Of a stretch of 26,384 nt of DNA, positions 1-8,284 are shown in pieces. A program made the position numbers and the translations under genes. Source of the stretch: Lachnospiraceae bacterium (GTDB lineage: Bacteria > Bacillota_A > Clostridia > Lachnospirales > Lachnospiraceae). The stretch's first letter is position 1. Every line of letters starts with the position of its first letter. The notes under the pieces are model-generated. The model was not told where the DNA came from. It saw nothing but the letters and a program-made list of their open reading frames with translations, and made no database searches. Where the stretch lies: positions 1 through 26,384 of the forward strand of contig JAFUEG010000246.1 of NCBI GenBank assembly GCA_017464045.1, written 5' to 3'.

Positions 1-99
1 CATAACGATTGAATAACGGCTCTGAACTACAGGATGCTCGCCCTCCTCAACGTCACTGTTAACCACTGCCATTAAATCTGTGTATGATGGATGTAACAT
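1..99 (-). CDS. rpoZ: RNA polymerase omega subunit (partial, N-terminal part)
   Basis: The minus-strand reading from the ATG at 99 gives a protein beginning MLHPSYTDLMAVVNSD and continuing to QSRYSIVM, where the window ends; 33 codons are visible. This matches the N-terminus of clostridial RpoZ, the small subunit that helps assemble and stabilise RNA polymerase. The SD AGGAAGGAG lies directly upstream and overlaps the end of gmk (stop at 114-116), so the two genes are almost certainly cotranscribed. The order gmk-rpoZ is standard in Firmicutes. The C-terminus is not in the window, so completeness cannot be judged. Confidence 0.9.
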   Translation of the reverse strand, partial: MLHPSYTDLMAVVNSDVEEGEHPVVQSRYSIVM

Positions 100-113
100 A
101 TCTTTTCTCCTTC

Positions 114-731
114 CTATAAAGCCTTAAGCTCTTCCTTTATTGTATCAATAAATTCTAAATTGTTATTACGTAAACATTTATTGCTCACAATTATAGAATG
201 AATTGTCTTAACGCACTCTTCTACTTCGTCATTTATGACAATGTAATCATAGGAATCTATATCATCAGACTCCTGTGCAGCTCTTTTTAATCGTTTATTA
301 ATCACTTCTTCACTTTCTGTGCCTCTGCCTGCAAGTCTTTCCTTTAGACTGTTTGCATCAGGTGCCGTTACAAAGATAAGCAAGGCATTCGGATACTGCT
401 TTTTAACATTCATAGCACCCTGAACCTCTATCTCAAGAATTACATCCCTGCCCTCCTTCATTTCCTGCTCTACAAATTTTCTAGGTGTTCCATAATAATT
501 GTCAACATACTGTGCCCATTCTATAAATCCATTGTAATCTATAAGATTTTGAAATTCGGCAACAGTTTTAAAATAATACTCTCTGCCATTTTCCTCGCCT
601 TCTCTCGGAGCCCTCGTGGTTGCTGATATAGACAGGCTGTAACCATAATCTTCCACAAGACGTTTAACAACTGTTCCTTTTCCTGCTCCGGAAAAACCTG
701 AAATAACTATCAAAAAGCCTTCTTTATTCAT
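114..731 (-). CDS. gmk: Guanylate kinase
   Basis: A 205-residue protein that converts GMP and ATP to GDP and ADP in guanine nucleotide synthesis. The P-loop GFSGAGKGT is at residues 12-20, followed by the GMP-binding region with SATTRAPREGE and GREYYF near residues 36-54. Both are hallmarks of the guanylate kinase family, and the length is typical. The start ATG is preceded by an AGGTGA SD. It lies 56 bp after yicC and 14 bp before rpoZ, in an apparent yicC-gmk-rpoZ operon. In the canonical P-loop the second residue is usually Pro (GPSG); here it is Phe, a tolerated variation. GMK is a (p)ppGpp target in many Firmicutes (family knowledge), but nothing in the sequence tests this. Confidence 0.97.
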   Translation of the reverse strand: MNKEGFLIVISGFSGAGKGTVVKRLVEDYGYSLSISATTRAPREGEENGREYYFKTVAEFQNLIDYNGFIEWAQYVDNYYGTPRKFVEQEMKEGRDVILEIEVQGAMNVKKQYPNALLIFVTAPDANSLKERLAGRGTESEEVINKRLKRAAQESDDIDSYDYIVINDEVEECVKTIHSIIVSNKCLRNNNLEFIDTIKEELKAL

Positions 732-787
732 ATTATCACCTGCATTTCAATATATTTTGTTACTGTACAATATTTTAATTCTTTGTA

Positions 788-1666
788 TTATTCTATATTT
801 TGTATCTGCTCTCTAACCTTTTCTATCTCGGTTTTTAGTTCTATTCCTCTGTCTGATATTTGTAAAGAATTAGATTTACTTAAGATAGTGTTGGCCTCCC
901 TATTCATTTCCTGAGCGATAAAATCAAGTTTTCTTCCTACCGCACCGCCCTCGAGCAAAATATTTTTTGTACTCTCTATATGACTCTTTAATCTGACAAT
1001 TTCTTCATCAACACATATCTTATCGGCGTAAAGGGTTACCTCAAGTGCAATCCTTTGGTCATCTATCTGTGCATTAGCATTTAACTCATCTATCTTATCC
1101 ATGAGTTTTTTCTTGTAATCAGCTATAAGAAGCGGGGATTTTTCTTCAATAAAACCAACTATTTCAAGCATATTATCAAGCTTTGCAATTAAATCGGTTT
1201 TTAGATTTTCTCCTTCTTTAATCCTTGCTTCAACAAATTTATCGCAAGCTTCATCAATGGAATTTTTCAGATATTCCCATATCATTTCATCATCCGTTGA
1301 CTGCTCCTCAAGCGTAAAAATCTCAGGAAAACGTCCGATATTTGAAGTCTTTATATCGGCAGCGATATCAAAATCCTCTGCCATCTGACGCAAATATCCT
1401 ATGTACTCTGCCGCAATCTCCTTATTATATTTTACGCAGACATTGGCTTTTGTATAATCCTCATATGTTATAAATATATCAACCTTTCCACGCTGAATCT
1501 TTTCTTTTAGAAGATTTCTTATATCAGCTTCAAAATGATTAAATCTTTTTGGAAGCTTTATATTCATATCGCAATATCTGTGATTTACCGCCTTTATCTC
1601 AACGATAATCTTTCTATCTTCGTTTATTATCTCGCTTCTTCCGAAGCCTGTCATACTTTTTATCAA
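788..1666 (-). CDS. yicC: YicC/YloC-family endoribonuclease, TTG start
   Basis: A 292-residue protein of the YicC family (YicC-like N-terminal domain plus DUF1732 C-terminal domain). Members include E. coli YicC, implicated in RNA degradation. The diagnostic N-terminus MIKSMTGFGRSE is present, and EMNREANTILSKS near the C-terminus is the conserved DUF1732 signature. The start chosen is TTG at 1664-1666, because the family conserves the residues before MTGFG and a GGGAAGG SD sits 9 nt upstream. The in-frame ATG at 1652-1654 would remove four conserved residues. It is the first gene of an operon with gmk and rpoZ, with a good promoter at 1717-1745. The remA (DUF370) gene often found between yicC and gmk is absent; the gap to gmk is 56 bp. 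Confidence 0.93.
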   Translation of the reverse strand: MIKSMTGFGRSEIINEDRKIIVEIKAVNHRYCDMNIKLPKRFNHFEADIRNLLKEKIQRGKVDIFITYEDYTKANVCVKYNKEIAAEYIGYLRQMAEDFDIAADIKTSNIGRFPEIFTLEEQSTDDEMIWEYLKNSIDEACDKFVEARIKEGENLKTDLIAKLDNMLEIVGFIEEKSPLLIADYKKKLMDKIDELNANAQIDDQRIALEVTLYADKICVDEEIVRLKSHIESTKNILLEGGAVGRKLDFIAQEMNREANTILSKSNSLQISDRGIELKTEIEKVREQIQNIE

Positions 1667-1716
1667 CTTGTTATACCTTCCCTACGTAAAATCATAACGT
1701 CGTTCAAACCCAATAT

Positions 1717-1745
1717 ATTATAGTATATTGCAGAAAAAAAAGCAA
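1717..1745 (-). promoter_or_regulatory. Sigma-A-type promoter for yicC-gmk-rpoZ
   Basis: On the minus strand, TTGCTT (1745-1740) and a perfect TATAAT (1722-1717) are separated by 17 bp. The start point would be near 1710, about 45 nt ahead of the yicC TTG codon. A 7-bp inverted repeat, CAATATA/TATATTG (1711-1730), brackets the -10 box and could be an operator or just AT-rich coincidence. The rqcH stop is only a few bases upstream, and no convincing terminator separates the two units. Confidence 0.7.
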
Positions 1746-1749
1746 CGAA

Positions 1750-3543
1750 TTATTCTTTATTTTCTCTAATACCATGTATATCCGGATTAATGGTCATGGA
1801 ATAATTAGCATGGTATATAACATACCCCGGCTTTGACTTAGGTGGTTTCTTGAGATTTTTTCTTTCTGTATAATCCACATCAACCTTACCGTTATCTCTT
1901 CCTGAAGAATAAAATGCCGCAAGCCTTGCAGCTTCTTCATAGGTAGAGTCAGGAAGCTCTTTTGTTCCATTAGTCTTAACTATGACATGTGAACCTGATA
2001 TATTTTTCGCATGAAACCACATATCATTTGACTCGGCTATTTTAAACGAAAGTTCTTCATTTTGATAATTATTCTTTCCGACATATATATCAAAACCATC
2101 TGATGAAATATAATGAAGCGGTCTGCTTTTTGATTGGTATTTTTCACCTTTTTTGCCAATTCTTCCTCTAATATATCCACTTTCAATAAGTTCCTCTTTT
2201 ATCTGCTTTAAATCCCCTTCCGAATCAGCAATCTCAAGGGAATTTTTTACTGACAAAAGATATGTAAGCTCATCTTTTGTTTCTTCTGTAAGTGATGTGA
2301 GCGCTTCATATGTTCTTTTAAGTTTATTATATCTTTCAAAATATTCCTTTGCATTTTCCATAGCACTTTTATCCGGCTTGAGTGGTATAGTTATCTTTTC
2401 ACCCGTATAATAGTTGTCGCATGTAAGTTCCTTATCCTGAGGTTTTGCAGTATAACCATAAGTCGTTAAAAGTTCGCCATAAACCTTATATTTATCTCTT
2501 TTTTCCGTACTTTTCAGCTGTGCAAGCTGCAAATCATATTTTTTTGAAGTTCTTTCCACAGCATTACTTACTATCTTTCTAAGATCTGTTGAATGCTGCT
2601 TAATCCTTGAAACAACATTTTTTTTACTATAATAATCCTGTATAACACATGATATACTTTTATAAAGTTTTACACCGGTCACATCTCTTGCCGGTATTTT
2701 ATCATCCAAAAAAACCTCACCATAGGAAGTAAGTTTCACTGATGAAAACTCCTTTGGCTCATATCCTTCATAAGCTATGCAAGGTTCATATTTTCCTTCA
2801 TTTACATCATTCATAAGCTTTAGAAAGGCATCAAAAACACGATCTTTTTCAGCAAGCGTAAGTGCATCGGTATTATCCTTATCTATTTTCGCCCTATATA
2901 AAATCTCATTGGCAATAGCCGGAGAAATACCCTTATAAGATGTATAAATTGCCTTTGCAACGGTATCAGGTTTTACCATTACATGATTAATAAAATAGTT
3001 TATATCCGGATTCTTGGGATTGATTTTTTCCTTATCAGGCGGATACTCATATAATCTGCCCGGAAGAACCTCTCTTACAGAACTCACAGCATGTGATATA
3101 TGCTTTATACTGTCTATAATCATGCCTTCATTATCAGTAAAAATAATATTGCTGTGCTTACCCATTATCTCCACAATGAGTTTTTTAGTACACAAATCCC
3201 CCATTTCATCCAGATGTTCTATATCAAACTCTATAATCCTTTCAAAATCAGGCTGCCTTATGTCCTTAACTCTGCCATTGCCTATATGTTTTCTCAAAAG
3301 CATACAAAAATTAGGTGCAACCGAAGGATTATCTTTATTCTTATCAGAAAGATAAACCATCGGAAGTCCTGCATTGGCAGATATAACTAACCTGTCTGAA
3401 GTATTACCCTCATTAGTCTTATTTTTAATTACAAGACAAATTTCATCCTCTTCCGGCTGATAAATCTTATAAATCCTTCCACCAAGAATTCTATTATTTA
3501 ATTCAAATACTATTCCTGCTATAGCAATGCCATCCATAGCCAT
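1750..3543 (-). CDS. rqcH: Ribosome quality-control protein RqcH (NFACT family)
   Basis: A 597-residue NFACT protein, the bacterial Rqc2/NEMF homologue. It binds obstructed 50S subunits carrying peptidyl-tRNA and recruits tRNA-Ala to add C-terminal alanine tails (known for B. subtilis RqcH); older names are FbpA and YloA. Seen here: an N-terminal NFACT-N region starting MAMDGIAIAGIVFEL, a central charged, coiled-coil-like segment, and an NFACT-R/DUF814 region near the C-terminus (IYVGKNNYQNEEL, MWFHAKNISGSHV). The longer frame opens with a GTG at 3558, but that GTGAGG is better read as the SD of the ATG at 3541-3543, which gives the family's usual N-terminus. The alanine-tailing Asp-Arg pair of B. 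subtilis (D97/R98) appears here as Glu101-Arg102 (FERIIEF). glgA lies upstream across a hairpin. Confidence 0.92.
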   Translation of the reverse strand: MAMDGIAIAGIVFELNNRILGGRIYKIYQPEEDEICLVIKNKTNEGNTSDRLVISANAGLPMVYLSDKNKDNPSVAPNFCMLLRKHIGNGRVKDIRQPDFERIIEFDIEHLDEMGDLCTKKLIVEIMGKHSNIIFTDNEGMIIDSIKHISHAVSSVREVLPGRLYEYPPDKEKINPKNPDINYFINHVMVKPDTVAKAIYTSYKGISPAIANEILYRAKIDKDNTDALTLAEKDRVFDAFLKLMNDVNEGKYEPCIAYEGYEPKEFSSVKLTSYGEVFLDDKIPARDVTGVKLYKSISCVIQDYYSKKNVVSRIKQHSTDLRKIVSNAVERTSKKYDLQLAQLKSTEKRDKYKVYGELLTTYGYTAKPQDKELTCDNYYTGEKITIPLKPDKSAMENAKEYFERYNKLKRTYEALTSLTEETKDELTYLLSVKNSLEIADSEGDLKQIKEELIESGYIRGRIGKKGEKYQSKSRPLHYISSDGFDIYVGKNNYQNEELSFKIAESNDMWFHAKNISGSHVIVKTNGTKELPDSTYEEAARLAAFYSSGRDNGKVDVDYTERKNLKKPPKSKPGYVIYHANYSMTINPDIHGIRENKE

Positions 3544-3565
3544 GACAAACAACCTCACTAAACCA

Positions 3566-3595
3566 TTATAGGAGGATTTTTAAATCCCCCTATAA
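3566..3595 (-). terminator. Long hairpin between glgA and rqcH, possible weak terminator
   Basis: The arms TTATAGGAGGATTT (3566-3579) and AAATCCCCCTATAA (3582-3595) pair over 14 positions. The single mismatch is a G-U wobble in the minus-strand RNA, so the hairpin fits minus-strand transcription (glgA into rqcH). It is not followed by a U-run in that direction, so it is a poor classical terminator. It ends about 20 nt ahead of the rqcH start and may instead be an mRNA-processing or 3'-end stabilising structure. Confidence 0.45.
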
Positions 3596-3625
3596 TTATA
3601 ACTTAATTATTTTTTTAGCATTAAA

Positions 3626-5062
3626 TTATATCTGCTCATAAAGTCTTTGATAAATTTCAGCGGAATTTGTCCAACTGTAGTTTTGCTGCATGGCCCTTTC
3701 CTGCATATTCGCCCATGCATCCTTATCATCAAAGAACACCTTCTTAGAATAATTAATCGTATTAAGCAGCTCAAACGCATCATAATTTGCAAACGAGAAA
3801 CCTGTTCCTGTTCCATCAAATTCATTATACGGCTGAACCGTATCCTTAAGTCCACCTGTCTCTCGAACAATAGGAAGTGTACCATATCTTAAAGCCATAA
3901 GCTGTGTAAGTCCGCAAGGCTCAAATCTTGATGGTACAAGCATAGCATCACAAGCTGCATATATCTCATGTGATAAATCATCTGAGTAGAAAATATTTGC
4001 TGATACCTTAGCAGGATGGAAGCCCTGATAGTACTTAAACATTTCCTCATATCTTCTGTCTCCGGTACCAAGCACTACAAACTGTGTTCCGTCAGTACAG
4101 ATATCGTTCATTGCTCTGTCAACAAGATCAAGGCCCTTCTGATCCGTAAGTCTTGATATAATTCCTATCATATATACATTATCATCAACAGGAAGTCCAA
4201 GTTTTTTCTGAAGTTCTCTCTTATTAACAACTTTATTTTTTCTGAAGTTTTTCACTGTGTAATTTTTGAAAATCTTCTTATCTGTTGCAGGATTGTAATC
4301 ATCATAATCGATACCATTTACAATACCCCAAAGTGACTCTCTTCTTGCTGATAAGAGACCCTCTAATCCTTCACCGTATTGAGGTGTCTGTATCTCCTGG
4401 GCATATGTATTGGAAACCGTCGTAATTTTATCAGCATATACAAGTCCACCCTTAAGCATACTTGCATCCTTATTAAGTTCAAGCTTATCCGGTGTAAATA
4501 CATACTCCGGAAGTCCTGAATACTCCTGAATTGTTCTTATATCCCACTTACCTTGAAACTGAAGGTTATGTATTGTCATAATAGACTTAATGCCGGAGTA
4601 AAACGGATTGCTTGCAAACAATGTCTTCAAATAGACAGGTACAAGTCCGGCCTGCCAGTCATGACAGTGAACTATATCAGGCTGAAAACCTATACTTGGC
4701 AGAATAGCAAGTGCAGCTTTGCTGAAGTAGCAGAATTTTTCAATATCCCACTTTACATCTCCATAGATATTAAAGCCATTGAAATAGTATTCGTTATCAA
4801 TGAAATATACAGGTACACCTTCATACTCAAGATACATAATACCTACATACTGCTGTTTCCACCCTATATCCATATGGAAATGAGTAATATATCTCATTTT
4901 ACTCTTATATTTAGCCGGAAGGCACATATAATTAGGCATTATGACACGAACGTCATATTCCTTTTTATCAAATATCCTTGGCAGTGTACCTACAACATCC
5001 GCTAATCCTCCGGTCTTAACAAATGGTACACACTCTGATGCAATGTAAGCTACTTTTTTCAT
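3626..5062 (-). CDS. glgA: Glycogen (starch) synthase, ADP-glucose dependent
   Basis: A 478-residue GT5-family glycosyltransferase that extends alpha-1,4-glucan chains from ADP-glucose. The N-terminal KTGGLADVVG motif (K16-G19, ADP-glucose binding), the HCHDWQAGL segment, and the C-terminal EPCGLTQLMALRYGTLPIVRETGGLKDTV segment (second nucleotide-sugar motif) are all present; the length is normal for the family. The start ATG has an AGGAGGG SD 7 nt upstream. No other glycogen gene (glgB, glgC, glgP) is in the window, so glgA stands apart from the classical glg operon. It lies 65 bp after the penicillin-binding protein gene with no clear promoter or terminator between them, so it may be read through from there. 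Confidence 0.96.
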   Translation of the reverse strand: MKKVAYIASECVPFVKTGGLADVVGTLPRIFDKKEYDVRVIMPNYMCLPAKYKSKMRYITHFHMDIGWKQQYVGIMYLEYEGVPVYFIDNEYYFNGFNIYGDVKWDIEKFCYFSKAALAILPSIGFQPDIVHCHDWQAGLVPVYLKTLFASNPFYSGIKSIMTIHNLQFQGKWDIRTIQEYSGLPEYVFTPDKLELNKDASMLKGGLVYADKITTVSNTYAQEIQTPQYGEGLEGLLSARRESLWGIVNGIDYDDYNPATDKKIFKNYTVKNFRKNKVVNKRELQKKLGLPVDDNVYMIGIISRLTDQKGLDLVDRAMNDICTDGTQFVVLGTGDRRYEEMFKYYQGFHPAKVSANIFYSDDLSHEIYAACDAMLVPSRFEPCGLTQLMALRYGTLPIVRETGGLKDTVQPYNEFDGTGTGFSFANYDAFELLNTINYSKKVFFDDKDAWANMQERAMQQNYSWTNSAEIYQRLYEQI

Positions 5063-5127
5063 ACAATAACCCTCCTGATGTTTTTCTCTTATAATATATT
5101 AATTCGTTAACTGCTTTATATCTATTA

Positions 5128-8010
5128 TCATTGCGGTACTTCAACCGGTGCCGGTGCTTCGTTCGGTGCTTCGGTCGGTGCCTCAGTCGGTGCCTCAGTC
5201 GGTGCTTCAGTCGGAGGCGCAGGTGAAAGTGACGCTCCCGTAGGTATAAATGCTGCACTAATATTAGCATTATCCTGAACATCTTCAAATGTATAGCTTG
5301 TAACCTGACCAACACTTTGTCCGTTAACCGTTACATCAAGGACTGAATATCCTTCGTTAGGTGTAATATAGAATGTAACTGTCGAACCTCTTGCTACCGT
5401 TACCGAAGAAGATATGGTTCCTCCTTCTCCTGCCGCTGAATTTATGGTCAACTCCTCAGACACTTCCGGATGTAAAGGACAGATTTCTTCGGTTATCGCA
5501 TATCCATCTGTACTTTCACCACCTGTTGTACTTACGAGCTTGGTCTGACCTGTTTCCTCGTCAATTTCAACTGTGAATGTCACCGTATCAGGGCACTGTG
5601 ATGTAGCTATACATTTTGATTCACGGCAAAATGTATATGTCGCATGTCCCGCACATCTTTGTCCCGGTACATCTGCCGCTGCATAATAGTCAGTAAATGT
5701 CGGACATCCCGCTCCAGGAAGCTTACCTGTAATCTGACATAAGGTTACAGTTGTAATTCCATCCGGTTTTACGAAATCCACGGAAGGATCCTGACCTTCC
5801 ATAGTAGCTATCTGATCCATAATATCTCTCCACATTCTACAGTGAAGACTCTGATTATACCCACCCATGTTTATGTTTGAATCAAATCCCATCCAAATGG
5901 ATGCTGTATAATATGGTGTCATGCCGCAGAACCAAAGGTCATACGTATTTGAAGTTGTACCTGTTTTACCTGCACATTTAATACCTGTAGTCATTCTTGC
6001 AGAACCACCGGTACCTCCGTTAAGAACAGATTTCATCGCATCTATCAACTGCCATGCGGTAGTTTCTTTCATAACTCTTCTGGTTGTAGGCGTTGTATTG
6101 TCAATAACTACATTACCATCATGATCAACTACCTTTGAATAAACAACAGGTTTTACATACATTCCGTTATTTGCAATAGAACCATATGCGGCCGTCATCT
6201 CATAAGTGGTAACACCCTTTGTAAGACCACCAAGTGCTGTAGCCTGATTTATATCAGATATGATGTTTCCGTCAGAATCAACATCATAATCAACTATTGT
6301 AGTAAGACCAACATCACACAGATATTGATATGCAAGTTCAGGCGTCGCAACAGTTATAGCTTTTACTGCGATAACATTCATGGAGTCCTGAATAGCTTTT
6401 CTGACAGTAACAGGACCTCTGTAGGAATTACCCCACCAGTTGTGAACCATTACGCCATTGGCATACTTAAGAGGTTCATCCGTAAATGGCATAGCGAGTC
6501 CTCCACCACATGCATCTATAAGAGGAAGATATGCAGCAAGTATCTTAAATGTAGAACCCGGTTGTCTTGGAGAATCAGTCGCTCTGTCCAAGCTTCGGTT
6601 AGTTGTCTTATCTCCTCGACCTCCGACTATGGCTTTAACATATCCTGTATGCTGATCCATAATTGTAAACGAGAACTGTGGCTGTGGGGAAACTGTAAAG
6701 CTCTCTCCACTATACGTACCTCCGGTTCTAATGAGCATGGCTTCTTTAAATTCATCTGCCGCTGCCCTCGCTGAGGCTTCATCATTAAATATATTATTAT
6801 ATTTTGAATCGCCTGTCTTATCCCTGAAATACTTAAGCAGATGTCCGATAGAATAGTTATGAACCGTTTCTCCGTCAGCATCAAGGATTGTAAGGTTATA
6901 ATCAAGTCCTACTCTGGTTCCGTTACCATAGTAGCTTGTATCATTAATTACATCGTCACAAATTCTCTGGATATCCTTATCCTGAACGGAATAAACCGAA
7001 TATCCGCCGGTAAATATAAGTTGTGAAGCCTCCTGCTCAGTACATCCGTAAAGCTCCATGAAATCATTCTTTAAATCAACAAGAATTTTATCTGTATAAT
7101 AAGAATAAACTGCTCCCTCTGCTTCTTTTATCTGCTGAACTTCTGCAATTCTGCCAAATACATCATCAGCCATCGCTTCATCATACTGTGCTTTGGTTAT
7201 ATACTCAAGTTCAAGCATCTTATTAAGAACTCTTTCTCTTCTCTTGGCACTTTCCTCAGGGAATCTTGTAGGATCATACTTGGTAGGATTCTGAGTTATA
7301 CCTGCTATTGTTGCCATTTCAGAAATGGTTAGTTCATCTATATCTTTATTAAAATATTTTGTAGAAGCCGCCTGAATACCATTTACACCACGTCCAAGAT
7401 AAATGGTGTTAAGATAGCACTCAATAATCTGCTCCTTTGAATACTTCTTTTCAAGCTCCATGGCAAGATACTGCTCCTGTATCTTTCTTTCAAGCTTGTC
7501 CATAAATGTAGTCTCACCAAGACCTACATTAAACACCTCATTTTTTATAAGCTGCTGGGTTATTGTAGATGCACCCTGGTCAAAGTTACCGGATCTTGCA
7601 CCCTCAACAAAAGCTCTGGCAATACCTCTTACATCTATACCGTTATGAGTCCAGTAACGTTCATCCTCAATTGCTACAAATGCGTTGATAAAATCCTGCG
7701 GAATATCCTCATAGTAAACATATACACGGTCTGAACCTATAGTGGAAATTTCCGTTTCAGGATTACCGTTGGCATCATATATAAAGGTTTTAAATCCCTT
7801 AGGCATAATACTTATCTGGTTGATATCAGGAGCATTATCCAAAATACCCTTCATCATACCAAACACCGCACCTGCTCCTGCTATAATAACCGCAAGAAAT
7901 ACAAGCAGCACAATTTTAAGCATATTAACCAATATCTTACGCTTATATCTTTGTGACTTGGAAACAAGCTTTTTCTGCTTTTTCATTGTTTCCGCTTTTG
8001 AATAACCCAT
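5128..8010 (-). CDS. Class A penicillin-binding protein (PBP1A type) with C-terminal InlB-like and PTEA-repeat extension
   Basis: A 960-residue bifunctional peptidoglycan synthase. Visible parts in order: a basic cytoplasmic N-terminus; one membrane segment (about residues 31-52); a GT51 glycosyltransferase domain (catalytic E115 in AIEDERYWTHNG, then ASTITQQLIKN at 147-157); and a transpeptidase domain with S486-TFK, S543-MN and K682-TG, so all catalytic motifs are intact. After the transpeptidase comes a cysteine-rich stretch (761-844), then a beta-rich segment (about 852-922: GEGGTISSS, GYSVLDVTVNGQSV, TFEDVQDNANISAAF) resembling a divergent InlB B-repeat, and finally a Pro/Thr/Glu/Ala tail made of PTEA repeats. 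The start ATG has an AGGAGG SD. The promoter is at 8072-8100. The enzyme activity is secure by family; the role of the tail is unknown. Confidence 0.95.
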   Translation of the reverse strand: MGYSKAETMKKQKKLVSKSQRYKRKILVNMLKIVLLVFLAVIIAGAGAVFGMMKGILDNAPDINQISIMPKGFKTFIYDANGNPETEISTIGSDRVYVYYEDIPQDFINAFVAIEDERYWTHNGIDVRGIARAFVEGARSGNFDQGASTITQQLIKNEVFNVGLGETTFMDKLERKIQEQYLAMELEKKYSKEQIIECYLNTIYLGRGVNGIQAASTKYFNKDIDELTISEMATIAGITQNPTKYDPTRFPEESAKRRERVLNKMLELEYITKAQYDEAMADDVFGRIAEVQQIKEAEGAVYSYYTDKILVDLKNDFMELYGCTEQEASQLIFTGGYSVYSVQDKDIQRICDDVINDTSYYGNGTRVGLDYNLTILDADGETVHNYSIGHLLKYFRDKTGDSKYNNIFNDEASARAAADEFKEAMLIRTGGTYSGESFTVSPQPQFSFTIMDQHTGYVKAIVGGRGDKTTNRSLDRATDSPRQPGSTFKILAAYLPLIDACGGGLAMPFTDEPLKYANGVMVHNWWGNSYRGPVTVRKAIQDSMNVIAVKAITVATPELAYQYLCDVGLTTIVDYDVDSDGNIISDINQATALGGLTKGVTTYEMTAAYGSIANNGMYVKPVVYSKVVDHDGNVVIDNTTPTTRRVMKETTAWQLIDAMKSVLNGGTGGSARMTTGIKCAGKTGTTSNTYDLWFCGMTPYYTASIWMGFDSNINMGGYNQSLHCRMWRDIMDQIATMEGQDPSVDFVKPDGITTVTLCQITGKLPGAGCPTFTDYYAAADVPGQRCAGHATYTFCRESKCIATSQCPDTVTFTVEIDEETGQTKLVSTTGGESTDGYAITEEICPLHPEVSEELTINSAAGEGGTISSSVTVARGSTVTFYITPNEGYSVLDVTVNGQSVGQVTSYTFEDVQDNANISAAFIPTGASLSPAPPTEAPTEAPTEAPTEAPNEAPAPVEVPQ
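5153..5212 (-). repeat. Five 12-bp tandem units encoding the PTEA tail
   Basis: Five contiguous units of the form GGTGCYTCRKTC (plus strand) encode the tetrapeptide PTEA/PNEA near the C-terminus of the penicillin-binding protein. The units differ only at two or three positions, so the copy number could vary by slippage while staying in frame. Such a Pro-rich segment is likely an extended spacer or wall-spanning linker outside the membrane (inference). Confidence 0.85.
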
Positions 8011-8071
8011 TACTGCCTCCTAAATATATATATAAATTTAGTATTCTTTTCAAGAAAACATTCGCTGTAAT

Positions 8072-8100
8072 ATTATATCAAACATAACCTTCAAATACAA
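8072..8100 (-). promoter_or_regulatory. Sigma-A-type promoter for the penicillin-binding protein gene
   Basis: On the minus strand, TTGTAT (8100-8095) and TATAAT (8077-8072) are separated by 17 bp. The predicted start near 8065 gives a leader of about 55 nt that ends in the AGGAGG SD of the gene starting at 8010. A short AT-only inverted repeat (CTAAAT/ATTTAG, 8022-8043) lies just before the SD. The remaining intergenic DNA (about 8101-8206) is AT-rich and shows no other feature. Confidence 0.7.
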
Positions 8101-8206
8101 GTTTTTGTTGTTATTTTAAATGAAGTTTAAGATTTAAATCCTATTCACTATTTTTAACATTAATTTATGCGTCTATACATTTGATAATATAACGAAAAAC
8201 ATAAAT

Positions 8207-8255
8207 CTAAAAAAAGGAAAGCCGCCCTGCACATATCATTACAGAGCGACCCTTT
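8207..8255 (-). terminator. Intrinsic terminator after the flavodoxin-like gene
   Basis: In the minus-strand RNA an 11-bp GC-rich stem (GTCGCTCTGTA pairing with TGCAGGGCGGC, with G-U wobbles) closes an 8-nt loop. It extends through a small bulge by five further pairs and is followed by a run of seven U. This is a typical rho-independent terminator, placed 30 nt downstream of the stop codon at 8285. Confidence 0.85.
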
Positions 8256-8284
8256 ATAGGAGGTTTACAAAAAAAGTAATAATC

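Noticed and set aside
3544..3558. Longer rqcH start at GTG 3558
   Set aside because: The GTGAGG is better read as SD for the ATG at 3543, which gives the family N-terminus.
4553..5005. Plus-strand ORF of 150 codons opposite glgA
   Set aside because: Antisense shadow of a clear GT5 gene; no SD and composition follows the opposite frame.
8251..8280. SD-like TATAGGAGG on the plus strand near 8257
   Set aside because: No ORF follows it on the plus strand; it lies beside the terminator arm.
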